NCBI GenBank assembly: GCA_007116635.1
Contig: SKIB01000021.1
Location: 1 to 36,495 of the forward strand
Length of the DNA: 36,495 nucleotides
Reading direction: 5' to 3'
From: Saccharospirillaceae bacterium
GTDB taxonomy: Bacteria; Pseudomonadota; Gammaproteobacteria; Pseudomonadales; Natronospirillaceae
Positions 33,803 to 36,495 of the stretch are shown piece by piece. The number at the start of each line of letters is the position of its first letter. Position 1 is the stretch's first letter. The notes beneath the pieces were generated by a model, which worked only from the letters and a program-made list of their open reading frames with translations, did no database searches and was not told the origin of the DNA. The position numbers and the translations under genes were made by a program.

Positions 33803-34519
33803 CTATTCCGTGGTACTGGTGCTCCAGTAGGCCTGAGTCACATAGGGCTTTTGCATGATCCTTCTGCTGATCATGTCCAGCTCATCACCGGCCACGGAAT
33901 CGGCGGCCAAGGTGGCGGAAATCTCCACCTCATGTTCGCCAAAGGGCGACACCTCCAGATCACGACTAGGGTATTTGGCTGCCTCTAAGCAAAGTTCAAC
34001 CAGATTGAGAGCGGCCTTTTGCTGATGCTTGTTGGCGATCACATACAGAATATGGGTGATCTCAGCCGTGCTAACATCCAAGGGCTGGCGGTTGATCTGA
34101 TTGACGACCGGGCGCAGCAGGGTGTTGGCCGCCAACACGAAAAGAGCGCCAAGCACGGCCTCAGTAATATAACCAGCACCGCAAGCGGCCCCTACGGCGG
34201 CACTGCCCCACAGAGTGGCGGCGGTATTGATGCCACGCACATTACCCTGTTCACGCATGATCACACCGGCACCCAAAAAACCCACGCCCGAGACCACATA
34301 GGAGATCACCCTTGATGCGCCCTCGTCGCCAAACACCAGCATACCAAGGTCCACAAACAAGGCCGCGCCGACCGCCACCAAGGCATTGGTGCGCAGCCCT
34401 GCGGTGCGCTGGCGATATTGTCGCTCAAGGCCGATTAGGGAGCCCAGCACAAAGGCAAAGATCAAAATGACCAGACTATTGGCGGTGGACAACCAATCCA
34501 AGTTTTGCCAGACACGCAT
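33803..34519 (-). CDS. MgtC/SapB family protein
   Basis: An inner-membrane protein; in Salmonella MgtC supports survival under low magnesium and inside macrophages. The N-terminal half (about 15-145) shows the family pattern of membrane segments with GSLIGLERQYRQRTAGLRTN and VSGVGFLGAGVIMRE. The C-terminal part (about 150-238) is a soluble ACT-like domain, so it belongs to the longer MgtC subgroup. The ATG has AAAGGAGG five bases upstream. It lies downstream of mgtE on the same strand, separated by two hairpins. Confidence 0.9.
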   Translation of the reverse strand: MRVWQNLDWLSTANSLVILIFAFVLGSLIGLERQYRQRTAGLRTNALVAVGAALFVDLGMLVFGDEGASRVISYVVSGVGFLGAGVIMREQGNVRGINTAATLWGSAAVGAACGAGYITEAVLGALFVLAANTLLRPVVNQINRQPLDVSTAEITHILYVIANKHQQKAALNLVELCLEAAKYPSRDLEVSPFGEHEVEISATLAADSVAGDELDMISRRIMQKPYVTQAYWSTSTTE

Positions 34520-34540
34520 AACTACCTCCTTTCTTTAAAC

Positions 34541-34574
34541 AAAAACCCCTAAGCCATGCACAGGCTCAGGGGTT
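34541..34574 (-). terminator. Terminator between mgtE and mgtC
   Basis: On the minus strand AACCCCTGAGCC and GGCTTAGGGGTT form a 12-bp stem (one G-T pair) with a 7-base loop, followed by TTTTTG. This is a strong factor-independent terminator about 60 bases downstream of mgtE, yet it lies just before mgtC. Some read-through or a separate mgtC promoter is needed. Confidence 0.85.
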
Positions 34575-34589
34575 GTCAGATTTAACAGC

Positions 34590-34621
34590 CTTGCCAGCTG
34601 CATTGGCTGCAGACTGGCAAG
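34590..34621 (-). repeat. Second strong stem-loop after mgtE
   Basis: CTTGCCAG-CTGCA and TGCAG-A-CTGGCAAG pair over 13 positions with one bulged A and a 5-base loop. It lies between the mgtE stop and the terminator above. It may be an mRNA-stabilising or attenuating element. Confidence 0.55.
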
Positions 34622-34632
34622 CTCAGCTCGAC

Positions 34633-35985
34633 CTAGGCGGCTGGAATGCCCAGAATCCAGGTCGCCATGGCAAAGTAGATCACCACGCCCACGGCATCGG
34701 CAATGGAGGTGATCAGAGGCGCAGAGGCCGCTGCAGGATCCAGTTTTAATTTGCTCAGCACAAAGGGCAAAGACATACCGATCACACTACCCACCACTAC
34801 CACGATCTGCATGGTTAGAGCCACGACCAGAGCGATCTCAGGGCCACCGCGCCAAATGCCAAGGGTAGACACCGCCAGAGCCATGGTCAGACCCAACAAA
34901 CCTGCCACAATTACTTCACGGCCTAGCATACTGGCCCAATCTTTCAATAATACTTCACCCGTGGCCAAGGCACGCACCATCAGGGTAGCGGACTGCGAAC
35001 CCGCGTTACCGCCGCTGTCCACCAGCAGAGGCAAGAAGAACACCAGCGCAATGTAGGCTTCAATGGTGTCTTCAAAGTAAGCAATGCCCGCACCAGAGAA
35101 GATGTTGCCAAACACCAGCAGCACCAGCCAAAACACACGCTTGCGGTACAGCAGATTGATGCTGGCGTCCTTGATGCTACCCATCATGTTGCCAACGGCC
35201 GCTGTCTTACGGAACTCAATGCTGTCTTCTTGGGTCATGACATCCATGGCATCGTCATAGGTCACAATACCCACCAGCTTCTCGCCGCCATTGATCACCG
35301 GTAAAGCCATCAAGTCATACTTGGCGATCATCTCCGCTGCCACCTTATTGGGCGCATCGGCACGAACAAAGACCGGATCGGTGGTCATGATGTTTTCGAT
35401 CAGGGTTTCAGGCGTGGCCATGATCAGCTCACGCAAAGACACAGTACCCAAGAGTTGGCGCTCGTCATTGACCACATAGAGTTGGTAAATGGTTTCTTTG
35501 TCGGTGCCGCTTTGACGCAAGCTTTGCAAGGCCTGAGCCACAGATTCCTTGGGCGTCAAGATGGCATAGTCCGAGGTCATGATCGAACCTACCTTGCCCT
35601 CACTGTAAGCAGCCAGCTTGCAGATGTCTTCACGCTCAGCCTTGGCCATGGCAGGCAACAAACGAGATTGCTTGTCGGCATCCAACTGATTGAACAGGTC
35701 GGCACGCTCGTCGTGCGGCATGGCTTGCATCAAGCGACCCAGAGCTTGCTCTGGCATGTCTTGCGCCAGCTCAAACTGCAGCACAGGCGAAAAATAACCA
35801 AACAGGCTGGCTTGATGCGCCACAGTCATCAGGGCAAACAGGGTTTGTAAATCCTGCAGCTCAAACTCTTGCAAATAGACCACCATGTCCGCAGGGTGAT
35901 GGTTTTTCATCAACAGGCTGATGTGCTGTTGGTCTTTGCTCAGCAAGATGGTTTTCAGGGTAAAAATGATTTCTTTGTTGTTCAT
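34633..35985 (-). CDS. mgtE: Magnesium transporter MgtE
   Basis: A dimeric Mg2+ channel of the inner membrane. From the N-terminus it has a helical MgtE N domain (about 1-125), two CBS domains (about 130-250, including GSIMTSDYAILTPKES and ENIMTTDPVFVRADAP) that sense magnesium, a connecting helix, and five membrane segments from about 280. The stretch FLPLLVDSGGNAGSQSATLM is the conserved pore region, and DPAAASAPLITSIADAVG holds the Mg2+-coordinating Asp. I chose the ATG at 35985 because AAGGA lies seven bases upstream; an earlier TTG (36003) has no ribosome binding site. No M-box-type leader is recognisable upstream. Confidence 0.95.
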   Translation of the reverse strand: MNNKEIIFTLKTILLSKDQQHISLLMKNHHPADMVVYLQEFELQDLQTLFALMTVAHQASLFGYFSPVLQFELAQDMPEQALGRLMQAMPHDERADLFNQLDADKQSRLLPAMAKAEREDICKLAAYSEGKVGSIMTSDYAILTPKESVAQALQSLRQSGTDKETIYQLYVVNDERQLLGTVSLRELIMATPETLIENIMTTDPVFVRADAPNKVAAEMIAKYDLMALPVINGGEKLVGIVTYDDAMDVMTQEDSIEFRKTAAVGNMMGSIKDASINLLYRKRVFWLVLLVFGNIFSGAGIAYFEDTIEAYIALVFFLPLLVDSGGNAGSQSATLMVRALATGEVLLKDWASMLGREVIVAGLLGLTMALAVSTLGIWRGGPEIALVVALTMQIVVVVGSVIGMSLPFVLSKLKLDPAAASAPLITSIADAVGVVIYFAMATWILGIPAA

Positions 35986-36003
35986 GGCAATATCCTTGGG
36001 CAA

Positions 36004-36348
36004 TAAAAAACCCTTAGCGTTGAATATCTAAAATATGACAGTTAACTATGATAAAAATATGGCTCGAATAATTAGCTAAGTACGGAATTATAGATAAAGA
36101 CAGGGTCGATCAGACCATGACTAATATCAGCCTAAACCATTGTGCAATAGTTCTGTTTAGCAATAATTCGGTTTAGCGAGCGACCAAAGTCAGCTCAGCT
36201 CATGCCGGAGGAGGTCGCAGCGCGCGACGCTTAGCAAGCCAATGCAACATAATGTCCACCTTGTTACGGCAGAACAGTAGAAAAAGACCCTAAATGGCCA
36301 GCAGCAGAAGAGTGAGAGCGGATATATAAGAGGAAAGGAGGTTGCCAA
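36004..36348. other. 345-base gap without a recognised gene
   Basis: This region holds the promoter side of mgtE and an AT-rich stretch (36030-36180). I found no clear promoter with both boxes, no palindrome above about 6 bases and no RNA gene. The minus-strand frame across 36190-36435 lacks a ribosome binding site and is probably chance. Confidence 0.4.
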
Positions 36349-36356
36349 GTGCAACC
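36340..36356 (+). promoter_or_regulatory. Hairpin enclosing the start of the edge ORF
   Basis: GGTTGC and GCAACC form a perfect 6-bp stem with loop CAAGT. The left arm starts inside the AAGGAGG ribosome binding site and the loop holds the first bases of the GTG start, so folding could block translation. Confidence 0.45.
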
Positions 36357-36486
36357 CCAAAGACAGGATTACAAAATGACAACGACCAACCGACTTACCA
36401 ACCCCAAGGGTTGTACCCTGCGCACCTGCCTGCAACTGGCAACAGTACTGGGACTCGACGAACTGTCCATTTGTAACTCCAAATAA
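36349..36486 (+). CDS. Small unrecognised ORF, 45 codons, GTG start
   Basis: From GTG at 36349 it reads VQPQRQDYKMTTTNRLTNPK, then a Cys-containing stretch that becomes Leu-rich (LRTCLQLATVLGLDELS), ending CNSK and TAA. AAGGAGG lies seven bases before the GTG, a perfect ribosome binding site. An in-frame ATG ten codons in gives a 36-residue alternative with a weaker site (AGGA). I do not recognise the protein; three Cys residues and the helix-like middle are the only features. Its start is enclosed in a hairpin. Low confidence as a real gene. Confidence 0.35.
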   Translation: MQPQRQDYKMTTTNRLTNPKGCTLRTCLQLATVLGLDELSICNSK

Positions 36487-36495
36487 TTAAAACGC

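Noticed and set aside
35986-36180. Magnesium riboswitch (M-box) before mgtE
   Set aside because: No conserved multi-stem pattern or terminator/antiterminator pair could be recognised in the leader.
36190-36435. 81-codon minus-strand frame at the right edge
   Set aside because: No ribosome binding site, Cys/Trp-rich random-looking product, and it overlaps a better plus-strand candidate.

Overview
The window looks like ordinary chromosome from a motile, heterotrophic gammaproteobacterium. Evidence is the fused ~1300-residue PurL, a Pseudomonas/Vibrio-type FleQ flagellar master activator, bacterial-type GlnS, a LexA-controlled dinB, several c-di-GMP proteins, and a secreted S8 protease with a GlyGly-CTERM-like tail. 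The mix of families (DUF6164, viroplasmin-RNase HI, bacterial FAN1, CZB sensor) is reminiscent of marine Oceanospirillales-like lineages, but that placement is inference. No rRNA, tRNA, CRISPR array, prophage or insertion sequence was found.

Layout. 113-10101 is a motility segment. On the minus strand it holds a chemoreceptor, fleQ, fliS and a very large fliD. A plus-strand TPR-methyltransferase gene is wedged between fliS and fliD and has its own near-consensus sigma-54 (-24/-12) promoter. fliS and fliD each carry a sigma-28 (FliA)-type promoter with the same -35 block. 10327-15367 (minus) holds a small membrane protein, RNase HI with a viroplasmin domain, and purL directly abutting rnhA. 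15545-18071 holds an acyltransferase and an MscS channel whose 3' ends overlap convergently. 18072-18475 is a non-coding stretch with REP-like palindromes and a promoter/operator. 18476-21984 (plus) holds a CoA-disulfide reductase-rhodanese and glnS. 22077-25265 (minus) holds a NifX-like protein, a diguanylate cyclase and dinB with an SOS box.

25404-28440 shows gene decay. The S8 protease reading frame is cut from its signal peptide by a single in-frame amber codon, and next to it lies the C-terminal remnant of a DUF1501 gene. 28486-33799 carries a FAN1-type nuclease, a DUF6164 protein with a possible small membrane-protein partner, and a PAS-GGDEF-EAL protein ending in a zinc-binding CZB domain. 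33803-35985 is a magnesium pair (mgtE then mgtC, minus) separated by two strong hairpins. The right edge holds an unrecognised 45-codon ORF with an ideal Shine-Dalgarno inside a hairpin.

How the genes fit together. FleQ is the sigma-54 activator of flagellar genes in this kind of bacterium, so the sigma-54 promoter in front of the TPR-methyltransferase predicts that it is a flagellar gene. Its position next to the flagellin chaperone and the filament cap suggests modification of flagellin or another flagellar protein. This, together with the roughly threefold-enlarged FliD, is the best candidate in the window for an undescribed system. The two c-di-GMP enzymes and FleQ (a c-di-GMP-binding activator in Pseudomonas) suggest a motile/sessile switch, but no direct link between them is visible in the sequence.
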